A DNA stretch of 64,000 nt. Source: Silene conica (lineage: Eukaryota; Streptophyta; Magnoliopsida; Caryophyllales; Caryophyllaceae). The notes under the pieces are model-generated. The model saw only the letters and a program-made list of their open reading frames with translations. It did no database searches and was not told the DNA's origin. Each line of letters opens with the position of its first letter. Within the stretch, counting starts at the first letter, position 1. The position numbers and the translations under genes were made by a program. Shown piece after piece: positions 12,565-24,660 of the stretch. Where the stretch lies: assembly GCA_029255685.2 (NCBI GenBank), contig CM055315.2, positions 69,035,681 through 69,099,680 of the forward strand, given 5' to 3'.

Positions 12565-12909
12565 ATGTTTCCAGGGTACAACAACCACCATGGATACAAC
12601 GGCGTAGGCCATAACGGTTATTACGACAATAATCACCATAATCACCATCAAGGATACCTTGGGAATGGATATGGAGGGGCAGCTCCCCATGTCCCTGGAA
12701 TGGGCGGGTATGGTGCACCACACGTCCCAGGAATGGGCGGATATGGAGCACCACACATTCCAGGAACAGGAACAGGCTATGGTATCGGGTATGGGGCAGG
12801 TCATTATGGACATGGTGGATACAAGCATCACGGCCACAAGAACAAGATGTACAAGAAACATGGTGGTTATTACAATGGCCATAGCAGCGATAGTAGTGAC
12901 AGTGATTAA
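12565..12909 (+). CDS. Glycine/tyrosine/histidine-rich small protein
   Basis: Encodes 114 aa from ATG 12565; the codons upstream lack an in-frame ATG. The protein is almost entirely Gly, Tyr, His and Asn. Three tandem copies of an 11-residue unit APHVPGMGGYG lie at residues 40-69 (the last diverges to APHIPGTGT). A His/Lys-rich stretch (residues 80-100, with YKHHGHKNKMYKKHGG) resembles the tail of GRP-A3-type plant glycine-rich proteins. The C-terminus is SSDSSDSD, suitable for casein-kinase-II phosphorylation. No signal peptide or membrane segment is seen, and the function is unknown; metal binding through the histidines is only a guess. A GT-AG intron in the 3' UTR (12925-13045) begins 15 nt after the stop, too close to trigger exon-junction-dependent decay. 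Confidence 0.75.
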   Translation: MFPGYNNHHGYNGVGHNGYYDNNHHNHHQGYLGNGYGGAAPHVPGMGGYGAPHVPGMGGYGAPHIPGTGTGYGIGYGAGHYGHGGYKHHGHKNKMYKKHGGYYNGHSSDSSDSD

Positions 12910-12924
12910 GGACTTTAAGGCCAG

Positions 12925-13045
12925 GTGAGTATTAATTATTATACATACATGTCATCAAATTCAATTGTTTTATTTTGAAATTGTTTGTTTTATTAATTTT
13001 GTTGTGCTAACGTTGTCTAAACTTGATGGTGTTTGATCCATGCAG
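12925..13045 (+). other. 3'-UTR intron of the glycine-rich gene
   Basis: CCAG|GTGAGT at the 5' side and CCATGCAG|GAAAAC at the 3' side give a 121-bp AT-rich intron with near-consensus plant splice sites. The downstream exon (13046 to about 13200) carries no extended frame, so the intron is in the untranslated region. Confidence 0.6.
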
Positions 13046-13308
13046 GAAAACGACTTTGAAAAGTGAAATGAATGGTTATGTGGAATAATAATGGAGCATA
13101 TATATAATGTGCCTTTGCTTTTAGCTTGTACCACTTTTAAAGTTTGTGTGATCTACAACTAATTTTAATTTTATTTGATTCGCAATTTCATATGCATGTA
13201 TCAACTTCTTACAACTCCAATCAATCTTGTCCCTGTTCATTTCTTCCGTGTGATCCACAAAATGCTACTTCTTGCTACATCAATTTTGCTTCTCAATAGC
13301 TCCAACTC

Positions 13309-13515
13309 TTTTTTTTTTTTTTCGGTGACGAGTGGTTTAATCCCCTGAGCCCATGTAATCCCGTACCACCACATAGACTATGTAAGTCACCCCTTCGGGA
13401 GCCGCAGTGGCCAAGTGGTCATCGCCCCAGCTGATAATCGAACCTGAGACCTTTCAACTCCTACACTTCTGCAAGGTTCAAGGTTTAACTCAGCTACCAC
13501 TGAAGTACCACCACT
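13309..13515 (-). mobile_element. tRNA-derived SINE
   Basis: On the minus strand the element begins near 13515 and shows a degenerate pol III A box (TAGCTGAGTTAAACC, plus-strand 13483-13497). About 40 nt further is a good B box, GGTTCGATTATC (plus-strand 13433-13444). It ends in a poly(A) tract, seen as a T run at 13309-13322. This layout is that of a plant SINE. A target duplication was not convincingly found. Confidence 0.7.
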
Positions 13516-14980
13516 TGATTGACTAAAGTTAAGATAGTGGAGTTGGTCAAAGTGGTTGGTCTTATAGAATGAAACGATGACGGTGCCACGATAAAAATCG
13601 GGTTTATGTGGTCGATTGATCAAGCATGTAGTGTCGGTTGAGTAAGAAAGTTTAAAGAGAGGGGGGAAGGGGAATCAACTCCGCATGCGTGTTAAATAAG
13701 AGACCTAGATCACTATTAACATGACAAAACTAAAAGAAACGGCCTAAAACATGCAACTGCTTATCCGTGCCTTATCAAAGAGGCGCAACAAGCAGTGCAC
13801 CCATTAAAAAAGCGCGGTTCAAGCTGCATTTCTTTGTTCGAGCGAGGCATCCTCTTTTAATTCGAAAACACGTAGTTGCGGATTTCGAGGGGATGTCGAT
13901 TATATTTAACAAACTCAAAAACTGAAATAATTAATTGACAGTTTCCAAAATATTTTGACTGGAGACGAGAAGGATATGAAAATGAAGACGATTTTTGACT
14001 CAAACTTGGAAATTAGAATTGATTCTAATTTGGTTCAAAATAGTGGAATGGATTGTAATGAATTGTGATACCATAGAGGTATGTAATTAGAACCTCATAC
14101 TTGCTCACGAGTATTTGGTTCGGTCATGGAAATGGACTGAATATAGTAATAGGGTATAATAGATTAGAAACTTTGGTGTATGAGATTCAGGGGATTGGAA
14201 TCAAAATGGATCCTCTCTTTTCTCTCCATTTCCTCTCACAAACATAACTATATTATATATTCCAATCCCTTTCATTTATCTTTTTTATTTCAAAATAAAT
14301 TTACAACCATCCGATCGATCCCAAATTTAATCTGAACCGTTGAGAAGTAATGGACCTTCATTTCTTTTTGAGAAATGGAGAAAATTATTACTCGATTGAA
14401 ATGAGGTTAGTATCCATTGGGTATCTAACTCCGTTCTAAAACCCTCTAACCAAACACTAAAATAGATTGAATCCATTTCTAAAACTCCAACCAAACATCC
14501 CTAAAAAGATGAGACCACAGTCACTAGACCCATCTAATTTGACGAGAATCAAACCCACCCGATCCTAACTACAAATTCTGTAATTAAGAGCAATAGCAAT
14601 AGTCTTATGTCATGTCATTTTTCGCTAGTTTCTATATTTAAGAACTTTTGTCTACAATAAGATCCCTAAATAAAGTTCTTAAATAGATCTTACCCTTCGC
14701 TATCCTACTTTTTCATTAAATAAGCATAAAATGAATTATTATTTTTTAATTGAAAATATGAATTATTTAAATTTAATTGGTCTTGAACATTTTTCAAGGC
14801 TAATATTAATTATTCTCAAAGTTTCAATAGATACAAACTGAGTTCTTATTTTAAACTCGGCTCTTAGAATTAAGAACAAACTTTTACTTATTTAAAAAAA
14901 AACTTTATTTAAAAAAAATCCAAAATTGTTACTCCTACGTGACTTGTGAGTTGTGAGTACACAATAGCAACAAAACGACC
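13516..14980. other. Intergenic with MITE-like remnants
   Basis: No gene is seen. About 13990-14510 is a GGAATGG/CCATTCC-rich foldback whose right end reads CCAAACATCCCTAAA, like Tourist-type termini. About 14585-14960 begins AAGAGCAATAGCAATAG and resembles the MITE remnant at 50614-50922. Exact boundaries cannot be set by eye. Confidence 0.4.
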
Positions 14981-14989
14981 GTCTCTAAA

Positions 14990-15122
14990 AGTCTCCACGA
15001 GAGCCGTGAAGAACACAAGAATACGTAGGTGATTGAGAAACAACAGCAGCAGTGCCGCCTACTTTTCATTACTTTCTCAAACCCTTCGCCCTTCGCCCTT
15101 CTTCTAATCTTCATCCTTCTTC
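14990..15122 (+). other. COX17: Probable 5'-UTR exon of COX17
   Basis: A CT-rich leader-like stretch ends in CATCCTTCTTC|GTAAGT (donor at 15123). The nearest good acceptor before the COX17 start is TTAATCAG at 17322. Joining them gives a non-coding first exon and a 2.2-kb leader intron. This rests on splice-site quality alone; transcripts would settle it. Confidence 0.45.
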
Positions 15123-15441
15123 GTAAGTCATCCTTTCTCTATCTCTATCTCTATCTTTATCTCTTCTCCTTTTCATGGGTTTTTGGTTTTCTCTTGTTTT
15201 CAGTTTGTTTGTTTGTTTAATTATTTCATTACTTGGAGAAAGAGGTATCTATACAATCAATTTGCTGGAATGTTATGTATTGTTGTATGATCGGTTCATA
15301 AGTTACTCCCCCTTGACTCAATCATTTGCTTACCTTTTTATTCTTCTGGAGAGGTATTAATTACAGGTAAACAAATCATTGATTTCTGGTTGTGTCGTAC
15401 TGTCTGTCCCCATTTAACTCCTGACATTTTAGGTTTTAAAT

Positions 15442-15841
15442 GGGGAAAACGTAGCAAATTAGTCCCAAACGTTTGGGCTTAGGTGCAATTTGATATGAGC
15501 AAATTTCCCCAAAGGTTTAGGACTAAGTGTAAATTGACCGACCCAATTATATAAATTCCGACATTTTTACTCTTACCTCAACCCTTCTAACCATCTCTAC
15601 CAAACTAGCACCATAATTGTCAGAAGTTGACTATAAAATTACCAATTGGTAGAAACGGATGACTTTTCGATTAAAATGATTGCATCACCACCAAAATTGA
15701 TAATGTAACACCAACTCAATGGACCATTATTGAGTCAATTGAGTCAATTTACACTTATGGGGGAAATTTGCTCATATTGAAAAGTTTGGAGGTAAATTGC
15801 ACCTAACCCCAAACGTTTGGGGCCAATTTGCTACTTTCCCC
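15442..15841. mobile_element. MULE-like foldback element with long inverted termini
   Basis: A 400-bp element has terminal inverted repeats of roughly 90 bp, running GGGGAAA..GTAGCAAATTAG inward to GAGCAAATTTCCCC and mirrored at the right. It is flanked by GTTTTAAAT (15433-15441) and ATTTTAAAT (15842-15850), a 9-bp target duplication with one mismatch, as expected of Mutator-like elements. It lies within the inferred leader intron of COX17. Confidence 0.7.
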
Positions 15842-15850
15842 ATTTTAAAT

Positions 15851-17322
15851 GTGTCTTGGGAACAGGTACAAGTCGTACAACCCTTACATTGAGCAAGAGT
15901 CTCTTCGGTCTTTATAGACATTAGGCGGTAGGGTAACGACGTTTATATATAGATATGGTTACTGTAAGATAGACTATTGGCTTAAGTGTTTCATAGCTGA
16001 AGTTGATGCTAGCGGGGTACGGAGTATTAGTTTTTAGGCAAGTTGTTGACGCCTTTATAACAAGATTTCTTGCATTTTGTTTGACAATGTAACTTTTTTA
16101 GCAATTCAGTGCTCGCGATTGCTTTTGTTGGTCTGTTGGTGATTGGGCGCACATGTGAACTATGTATCCCGTTATATTTTCTCATGTGTCGATCTACGGC
16201 CACTTTCTCCACACCCACATCATCTGGTAACTTCATTGATATCCTCCCATGTTATCCTCCCCTCCTTTCTCTTCCTTCAAATCAGGCACCCTCATGCGCT
16301 TCTCCTACAAAAATCAACTCCTCTTTTTGCCACTATAACATGGAGTTGTATTAATTAAGGGACTCCAAGTGGTATTAGTTAACCCTGGTTGGAAAAAGGG
16401 TTAAATTAGGATTTTTGTTTTACAAAGGTATATGAATATGTTAGATATTGTTATCCTGAGTAATGATCAAGATGAAGTGACCGAGGCAATGTCGTCTACG
16501 AATTATAGCCTTAATGATGATGTCGCCGAGTTCTGGTGGTGGCACATGACAGCGACATCCCTGATGGCATATCCAACTATGTTTGGTGGCAATGACTGGT
16601 ATAAGTAGCTTAGTAAGAGGTGAGAGGATGAAGAGTTAAAATTTCTTTAGTTGGTTAAACGAGGGCTTATAGCATAACATAGTCTCGTAGATGAGATTGT
16701 GATAGAATTTTATCCTACCCGTTGTGTGGATAGGATAGAGGGTTTTGGACAAAAATCTAGGGTTGGTGAGGGGTGGTTGTAATTTTTTGGTTATCAAGTT
16801 AAAGCTGTAGGTACTGAACAAGTTGTTCATCTTTCAGTTGAATATAGGACATGGTCACTTGGGTGTTGATCCTATGGATTTTGCTGAAGTTCCCCAGTGT
16901 TGTTCACCTATGATTCTGACAGAAGTTCCTCGGCCAGAAATATAAAATGATCTTGTAGGTGATACTTGTTAACAGATTGAGACTTTTGCCAACCATTGAA
17001 CATTGCACATCGCATATGTAATTTTGTTTTGTTTGATTCTTCTCCGTCTTTTCTATTTGTTGGATTTACCCCATGATTGAAGAGCTGTGCTACATGTACC
17101 ACTTTCTGTTTGTTTCCGATTAAAAGAAGCGTTGTTTTTTCGCATTCATGTCTCTTTTCTGTTTGTCCTGTTTGTTCATACAATTCATCATGATGAAAAC
17201 ACATTAGCTGACCTCAAATTCTTTTGAAAATGGCTCTGTTTTGCTGTAATTGTAAAAATGTTGTTTAGTTTCTTCGCAAATGATTTAACTTATTTAAGAA
17301 TCATGTTATATTCCTTAATCAG
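15851..17322 (+). other. Inferred COX17 leader-intron sequence
   Basis: No coding feature is recognised. Short open frames here on both strands have no recognisable domains. The segment ends at the acceptor AG 17321-17322. Confidence 0.4.
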
Positions 17323-17336
17323 GGATATAATTAATC

Positions 17337-17579
17337 ATGGGCGGCTTGCTGACATCAACGGCATCTTCCACGGTAAGTCCCTCAGCAACTGAAGTCAACC
17401 GGGAATCAGTCACGAAGACTTCTGAGCAAAATGAAAAACCAAAGAAGAAGATATGCTGTGCATGCCCGGATACAAAGAAACTACGTGACGAATGTATAGT
17501 CGAGCATGGTGAGGATGCATGTTCCAAGTTGATCGAGGCTCATAAACAATGCCTACGGGCAGAGGGTTTTAATGTCTAG
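17337..17579 (+). CDS. COX17: COX17, cytochrome c oxidase copper chaperone
   Basis: Encodes 80 aa in one exon. COX17 carries Cu(I) in the mitochondrial intermembrane space and passes it to SCO1 and COX11 for assembly of cytochrome c oxidase. The protein has a Ser/Thr-rich N-terminus (residues 1-35), then KKKICCAC with the copper-binding cysteine pair C40-C41. Two CX9C motifs follow: C43..C53 and C62..C72, the coiled-coil-helix-coiled-coil-helix fold oxidised by MIA40. The ending CLRAEGFNV is typical of plant COX17. No cleavable presequence is expected for this import route. The ATG at 17337 lies 14 nt after a likely splice acceptor. The length equals that of other plant copies, and nothing is missing. 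Confidence 0.95.
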   Translation: MGGLLTSTASSTVSPSATEVNRESVTKTSEQNEKPKKKICCACPDTKKLRDECIVEHGEDACSKLIEAHKQCLRAEGFNV

Positions 17580-18789
17580 TAATGAATGTGAATGCAAAAC
17601 TATGGTGATTGAGTTGCTCTTGTAGTCGAAGGTTGTATACTTGTATACATACAACCAATTCAATAATCCCTCTTATGAAATGAGGAAAATCCCATCTATA
17701 AACTGATTTTATTCATTCAACTGTGTAACACAGGTTTTTATAATGGGATTTTGCAAGTAAAGTGCAATTTTTGCTTCCATATTTACTTGATCAGTTTCTG
17801 TGAGTAACCCATCAGACAATGCATGATAGGCTCTCGGTGACTGACAAGGTGCATAGACTCGTGCTGAATTAAATGGTCTGGACTGGTTGTATTCAAGTTT
17901 ATGAGTTGTTTGGTAAGATGAAAATGGCAAGCCTTTTGAAGGGGATGAAGTTTATGTACAACTAGGACTGGAAAGTGACTCGCACCTTGGTGCTGTGCAC
18001 AAGAAGCCGTGCCATGTCAGCTGACTGGCATAGGGAGATTGAGCAACAAAAGCTCGCTTCCTAAGCCAGAAATTTGACAATTGCTCATGTTTCTGCTAAA
18101 ATGTCGAGAAATTTGTCAGGTTTCCGGAATTGTCTTTTCACTCAAACCATGTTATTTACCAGTCCTGTATTCAGTGATCTTACGTCTTACTCAGATTCAC
18201 CCTCTAAGGATAAGGTGATAATGAAATGCTAACAAAATCACTGATCTCCAATAATTTCTTATTTCTGGTTCTGAATTATGTACTTGATGAACTTTGTACC
18301 CCTGTGTTAGCAACACAGAAGTTTCCAAACGACCTAAGATGAACATTTGTGTCAAGAACTGTATCAGGGAACCGCTACTTCACAAAAGTAAGAAGCACAA
18401 CTACTTTAGTTAACTTATTTTGATTTATTCCATCATCCAAAAACAACAAGAGAGTCATTGAATCTTTGGCTCCACTAAAGTTAAAAATACAGAAATCTGG
18501 GATACAAATCATGCAGTAAAAGATAATGTAAAAATGAGCCGACATTTAACTCAACTTCCACTTTTGTTAGTGTCCCATTCTACAGTGTCACCTATACATG
18601 GGAATGATGGGATCCCTCTCACAGAATCTGCACTATAGTAAGCTCCAAAACTAGGCATCATTAATGCCTTCAAAGAAATCTTTGGTCATGTACATAAGAA
18701 TGCAAGTAAAGTTCAAATATATGAAGCAAAAAACCGGAAATAAGGAACATAAACACTTTTGATCAGAGTAACCATTAGAGGCTAGGAGC
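17580..18789. other. Intergenic between convergent COX17 and WEB1-like genes
   Basis: Holds the 3' UTRs of both genes. AATAAT near 17660 could serve as a COX17 polyadenylation signal. Otherwise no gene or repeat is recognised. Confidence 0.45.
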
Positions 18790-21700
18790 TTATGAATTCT
18801 TGGATGACGATTTTCTTCTAGCCAAGAACATAAAGAACCTCGGAAACAATGATCTTCTCTTCTTCTTCATTGTGTTACTTTGCCCAAATGTCCCCTTTGG
18901 ACTATTTACACTCTCGTCTGAGAATGAGTTTGGGGTTGTTGACTGTTGGCTAGACCCAGTGGGATTAGCTATCTGAGCTAAGTTCTTCAATCCAAGCCCT
19001 TGTCCAAAGGGAACATGAGAGGAATTAGAATCGACAACCCTCTCGATCTTAATTTCCTGCCCATATATGGAAGAATCTGACAATCTTTCAATGCCCTTCA
19101 CTCCTTGTCCTTCCTCAATACTCCTTCTCGGGCTATTCACGGAGCTTGGACCCAACTCACCTGCTTTCCGCCTTTGCCCGTTGTCTGCCCTCCATTTCCT
19201 CAACTCTTGTTCCACACCCAATTTCCCTTCCGTGGCCTTTTCAGCTTTCTCCTCGGCAATCTTTAGAACTTCTTTTCTTTCTTCCACCTCTCGATTTGCC
19301 TCTTCTAATTGGGTCAAGGATCTCAATTCGGATGCTTTTGCTACATCAATTTGAGACATTGCGGAAGTTACCTTCATGTTGGCTTCTTCCTCGGCCTCAT
19401 GGGCGCGTTTGCTCAGTGCATAATATTCGTCTAAGGAAAGTGTGACCCCACTAGAAGTATCCTCATCATTACTAACAATTTGGGTTGCTCCACTTTCATG
19501 TAATGCCTTAATTGCAGCCATGGCTAGCCTCTCAGAAGCTTTAGCAGCCTCTATTTCCTTTTGAGCTGCAAGCAGACGGCTCTCCATTGTGTTAGCCCCG
19601 GCTTTAGCTTGCTCGGCTTCCTCCTTCGCCTTCTTCAACTCTTCACGAGCCAATTCAACAGCCGATTTGGCCACATTGGCTTCTTCAGTTGCAAGCTGCA
19701 ATTGCTTAGGCAACTCCATCATTTTCTCTCTAGCTTCCTTTTCCATTGCCTGAACTACACCTATTTCTGACTTTATCCTTTCTAACTCGGCTTCAAGAGA
19801 TGAAACCGCAATTGAAGCCACACCTTCTCTTTGTCTTAAGTTGTCCAGCTCCGACTTTTCCTTCTCGAGTTCCAACTTTAGTGATATGGCTGCCAACTTC
19901 AAGCAGTTCACTTCATCAGTTGCTTTTTCAATGTGAACCTTCACCTCTTCAAGCTCTTTATTGGCAGAAGCAACTGCTGACTGCATCCCGGCATGAGTTT
20001 TGTCACCAGTGACTTCTTGAATGATCTTTGATTCCATGTAAGCTGCCAGCTCAGCTTTTAAGTCAGCAAGCAACGTAGATGCCGTGTTTAGTTTTGATTT
20101 TAGATCCTTGGCTGATTCTATTTGCATATTTAATTTTGCCAAATCCTCTTCTGCCTGCATCAGTTCCTTTTCCCTAGTGAGCTTATCTTGGTCCTTCGCC
20201 ACAATTGCTCCAATTCGGTGTTCCTCAGCTTCCAAATGGGCAGCATGAGCCGACTCCAACAATTCTTTGGTAGAAATTAATTCTACTGTAAGGTTTTCGA
20301 CAGTCTTCTCAACCTCCTTGGATTCATTAACAGCATCTTTAGCTTTCTTTAGAGCATCATCTTTCTCGGTCAATAAAATTGCATGATCATCTCGTACTTT
20401 TTGCAACTCATCTTTGACAACTTTTAGATCAGCAATGGCAGCTTCGTGTCGGGATTTAGCCACTTCAAGCTGTGTTTTAGCAGCCACACTAGCCTCATGA
20501 GCAATCCCTTGTTCCATCTCTTCCACTCTAAGATGGGCAAGCTCAGAATCTTGTTTTGCTTGACGCTCTTCTGTTTGTGCTCTTTCCAAGTTTAGCTTCA
20601 AATCTTCAATAAGTCTCTTAGTGTTTTCCAAATCCTGAAGGGTTTGGATCTTTGATTGCTCGGCTTTATCCGACTGTTCCTTATACAGAGGGATATCCTG
20701 CTGGGCCTTCACGAGTTCTCGTTCAATGATTTTGCGTCTCTGCAGATTCAAGATATTAGAGGTGGTTTTGGGTAGTCCAATGGTGTACCCTAGTATTTTT
20801 ACAATTCTCGCATGCAACCCTCGGGTTTTTTTTCTAAAAGGTCTAATATACCTAACACAATGAGAAGTTATTCAAACAACCTGAATACTCAAACCGCCCT
20901 TGTCATATATATTACATTTAGCACTTTTGATTGATTAATCATCCATTTCTTGATTTATCAACATAATCATTGTTTACTTAACAGGAAGCATCTTTTCATG
21001 ACCAAACTTCAACATTATATAGGACCAGATTTATTACTTTCGTGTCAGTTATGGTACTCAGTTGTTTTACGAACTACGGATTGACTTTATGGGTGTATAG
21101 ATGCTTTTCAAACATAGGGTTTATTACAGAACTTGGAAAACAAAGGGGAGCGTGCATGGGGTATCCATTTTTCTTGTACGTAGGAGACAGAACTCTGGAC
21201 ATTTTTTATGTTGCCAGGGTTCGAACTTCGAACCAAGGTCATGAGTACCAATAACCAGTGATGGTACCACTAAACTAACTGATATATCATATATGCACAT
21301 TAGACTTGAATATGAGAAAGCAAAGCTTAAAATCAGGCAATGGCCAAAGCGGATGCCTACTACTACTCTACTCTTGAACAGATTGGTGGGAAAATTGTAC
21401 ATCACCTCAACAGTCTGAACTTTATGAGCCTTCCAATCAACAATGCCACCAAACTTGGAAACAGCTTCTTTGACAGATTCAAATGGTGCAGTTGTATCAA
21501 TAAGAATCCTGTCTAAGTCGTACTCTGAAGTGAGGTTTGAGGGGCTAATAGGATCTCCAGTGCCAATTTTAATCCGAGCAACCTGGACATTGATGGCAGC
21601 ATCTCCCTGATTGGAAACTTGATTGCCTGTCGCAGCATCATGCATATAAGCTATCATTCCAGAATCTAATGTTATCATAATCTAGATTAGAAATCTGTTT

Positions 21701-23073
21701 AAAAAGGGACAAATGAACTGATCTAGATAAGTCCGTCTGAAATTCCATTTCCAGAGATTATCTAATATGGCATCGCATTTTGGATCAAAATTAATTACTT
21801 CGTATAAAATAGTGAACTTGATACAGATTTCAGGTCCAAGAAAACTATCTCTTCCTCATATGAACCCTGATATAATTGGAAACTAGTCCCTTCCGTACAC
21901 ATAATTATAAAATTTCACACCAACTCCATGCTACTAAACCGTAAATGAAACCCATTTAGATTAAATTATATTCCTTATATATAAACCCATATAATGTTTG
22001 GAGACCTGTCTGCAACTAAGGAGTCACACAGATAAGATCATGCAAAACACAACTTCTAAAATTCATGTTTTTGCAATATTCAACATCATTCAAAGTTGAA
22101 GTCTTCAACATCATGGATGGTTGATGAAGAGATGAGGAATTCCAAGGAATGATTGGGTGCATACATTGAGGTGTCACTGTCATATCTACTAGCAATATTT
22201 CGAGCATAATCTAGCGACTTTCAACAATAGATAGATTCGATTTCCATTAATGTTGCTCAAATCGTAATTCAGGAGTAGGAAGCACATTACATACACAAAA
22301 CACATCATACACCATAAACTATACATGACAAACAAAATGTCATTTGAACCCATGGGCCTTGGAAGACCCGGTTTCAAGCTATGTGTGCCTTCAATTCTCC
22401 TAGATCCATCATTTGGTGACAGGTTGATCTAGTTTAACATAGGCCAACTCCTAGAAACGGAGCAATGTTAAAACATGGGATTATATAGTTTAACCGCGCT
22501 TGTGGCATACCCATCTCAAATCCGAACTAAATGCAAACAAAAAAAATACAAAAGCTACAAATATTCCATTATAATTCCTTGACCTTGTTCTTACAACATA
22601 AAATAGAAAGCAGGAGGAGTAAATGACTAATTCTGACAATACCTGAATCAATGTGATGATCCAATTGCCCATTCCATTGAGCATCAGAATAAGGTTGTGA
22701 ATCCCCAACACCAATAACAGATAAACTGCTATCATCCTTCAAACCTTGCTCTGATGATTCATTCACCCATTTTTCATGGTCTTTTATGCCATTAATTTCA
22801 CTGATTCACCAATTACCATCATTGTATCAATACACAATACACAATACAAATTCAATGAAGGTATTTATTTGCTCGTCTCAATCATTTGTTTACATTTTAT
22901 TAAAATACCGCTCGCAATGAACAATGAATCAAAAAAAAGGTAAATAAATGATGGAAACCATAAAGAATGGAGTAAATAAGTAGAAGTTGAATGAATCACC
23001 TTGGAGATTTAGTGCTGGATTGTTCCTCAGAATGCACCATTGGAATATGTTCAACTTCAATTTCAGTAGCCAT
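18790..23073 (-). CDS. WEB1: WEB1-like coiled-coil protein (DUF827/WEB family)
   Basis: Four coding exons on the minus strand: 23000-23073, 22643-22800, 21406-21665 and 18790-20739 (2442 nt, 813 aa). All introns are GT-AG and frame is kept at each junction. In Arabidopsis, WEB1 partners PMI2 in the cytosol to sustain chloroplast photorelocation speed through cp-actin filaments. The signature [17 protein letters not shown] lies at residues 135-151, followed by IVDWKAHK. From VQTVERRK (160-167) onward the protein is a near-continuous heptad coiled coil to about residue 690, including [20 protein letters not shown] and [13 protein letters not shown]. The C-terminus is Ser-rich and ends in a basic [20 protein letters not shown] segment. 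Length matches Arabidopsis WEB1 (about 800 aa). It could be WEB1 itself or a WEL paralogue. Confidence 0.9.
21150..21290 (-). mobile_element. Possible SINE in intron 3 of the WEB1-like gene
   Basis: On the minus strand TTAGTTTAGTGGTACC (A-box-like) is followed by TTGGTTCGAAGTTCGAACC (B-box-like), then T-poor sequence and a short A tract (plus-strand T run near 21201-21207). This suggests a tRNA-derived SINE. Ends and target duplication are not clear. Confidence 0.45.
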
Positions 23074-23508
23074 TAAACTAAATTTTAGAAACAACTCTTT
23101 ATTCACCCAAAACTTTTGACCTTAAAAATAAAATAATCCAAGATTATTTATGTTTCCAAGGTCAAAACTTTTTACAATAACAATCAACACACCCAACTTT
23201 ATGTATCTTGTTAAACAAGCTTCCCTCACATGAACATTACCGAAAAAACCAAAGTTGGGGATTAAGAAAATATAACAAAGATTAAAACTTTATTATTTAG
23301 GAAATGTTAATGTAAGAATTTGGAGCAAAACCCAGAAAAATGAAAGGGTAAAAATGTTGAAATTAGAAATGAGAGGAGAATATAGAGAGATGATAATGAA
23401 TGAATGAATGTGTGTAATAATAAAAGTTAGGTTGAAATGGTGGCAACCAGGAAACATAAAAAGTCCAGCTAATTTCAATGATATATTTAGTCAAATTAAA
23501 TGCATTCA

Positions 23509-23551
<43 letters not shown>

Positions 23552-24660
23552 TAAGGCTCAGTTTGATGTATATTTAGATTTTTTAGAGACCACTTCATTC
23601 AAATGATTATGATAATCACGGGAGTACTTATGTTATGAATCAATATATATATATATATATATATAATTAAAGAAGACTTTTTTCGAACTACATGGTAGTC
23701 TCCAACTATTACAAAACTCTATTTTTATAAATAATAATTTATTTGTAAGTTTTTTATTAGAATTAGAAAATAATAAAATAATAAATTAATTACAATTATT
23801 CTATTAAAATTAGAAAATTAGAAAATAGTTGTTTAAATAATAATTTATTTATAACTTTCCTATTAGAATTAGAAAATAAGAAAATAATTAATTGATTACA
23901 ATTTTTCTATTAGAATTAGAAAATGGGTGATTATTTATAAATTTTCTATTAGATTAAGAATAATATTATTATTTAAGATTATTTTTTTTGGCAGCTGTAA
24001 AATATGAAAATGGTTATTAACTTTATTCAATATTTTTATTAAATATGAAAATGGCAAATGGCAAATGAGTTAGAACATAATTGTTTATTTACAAATTTGA
24101 TATTAGACTACGAACATTATTCTTTAATATTTATATATTTACTATTTAAGTTTATTAACTTTATTCAACCTTTAACTCAGTTTGTCTTCGTCTTAACATT
24201 ATAATGGGTCAAAAATAGTCATACTTGGAGATATTAGACAAATTTGTTACTTTGTCTTATGCATTATGTTTTTATCTTTTTCATATTACTTGAATCTTCT
24301 TAAATTTAAAATGAATACCCCATCTTAATTAAAAATTTGTGGAACTAATAATTGTAAGGGCTTAATTAAGTATTTCAAATTATACACTTTCGTACTTAGG
24401 AATGCGAAAGAAATGAGATAATTTCTTTAATTAAGTAACAACAAAAATGAGACAAATGTCAAATATACTATACTTTAGGAGTATAAATATGAATATTAAA
24501 GACCAAAATGATGATTTAGATATATAGATCAACTGGAATAATTGTGTGGATGACATTTATTTTAAATGAGTATTGAAGGGTATTTTATAAACAACAAAAT
24601 ATTTTTTCCTACATAATTTCACTTTATTCTTTATAGATAAGACATTGTTTTATATAGTGA
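23074..24660. other. Upstream region of the WEB1-like gene and AT-rich DNA
   Basis: The first 400 bp should carry the 5' UTR and promoter of the WEB1-like gene. A microsatellite of AAT triplets lies at about 23506-23550 and an AT dinucleotide run at about 23645-23666. The rest is AT-rich sequence with repeats of ATTAGAATTAGAAAAT. No gene is seen. Confidence 0.5.

Noticed and set aside
12505..12882. Minus-strand 125-codon frame over the glycine-rich gene
   Set aside because: It is the antisense of a repetitive Gly/Tyr/His gene and looks like low-complexity hydrophobic sequence. The plus-strand frame has TATA, ATG and splice sites.
20760..20817. Extension of the WEB1-like last exon to an upstream ATG at 20817
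   Set aside because: The stretch before 20739 is intron. Joining 21406-21665 to 20739 restores the family wording VQTVERRK, with a CTGCAG acceptor.
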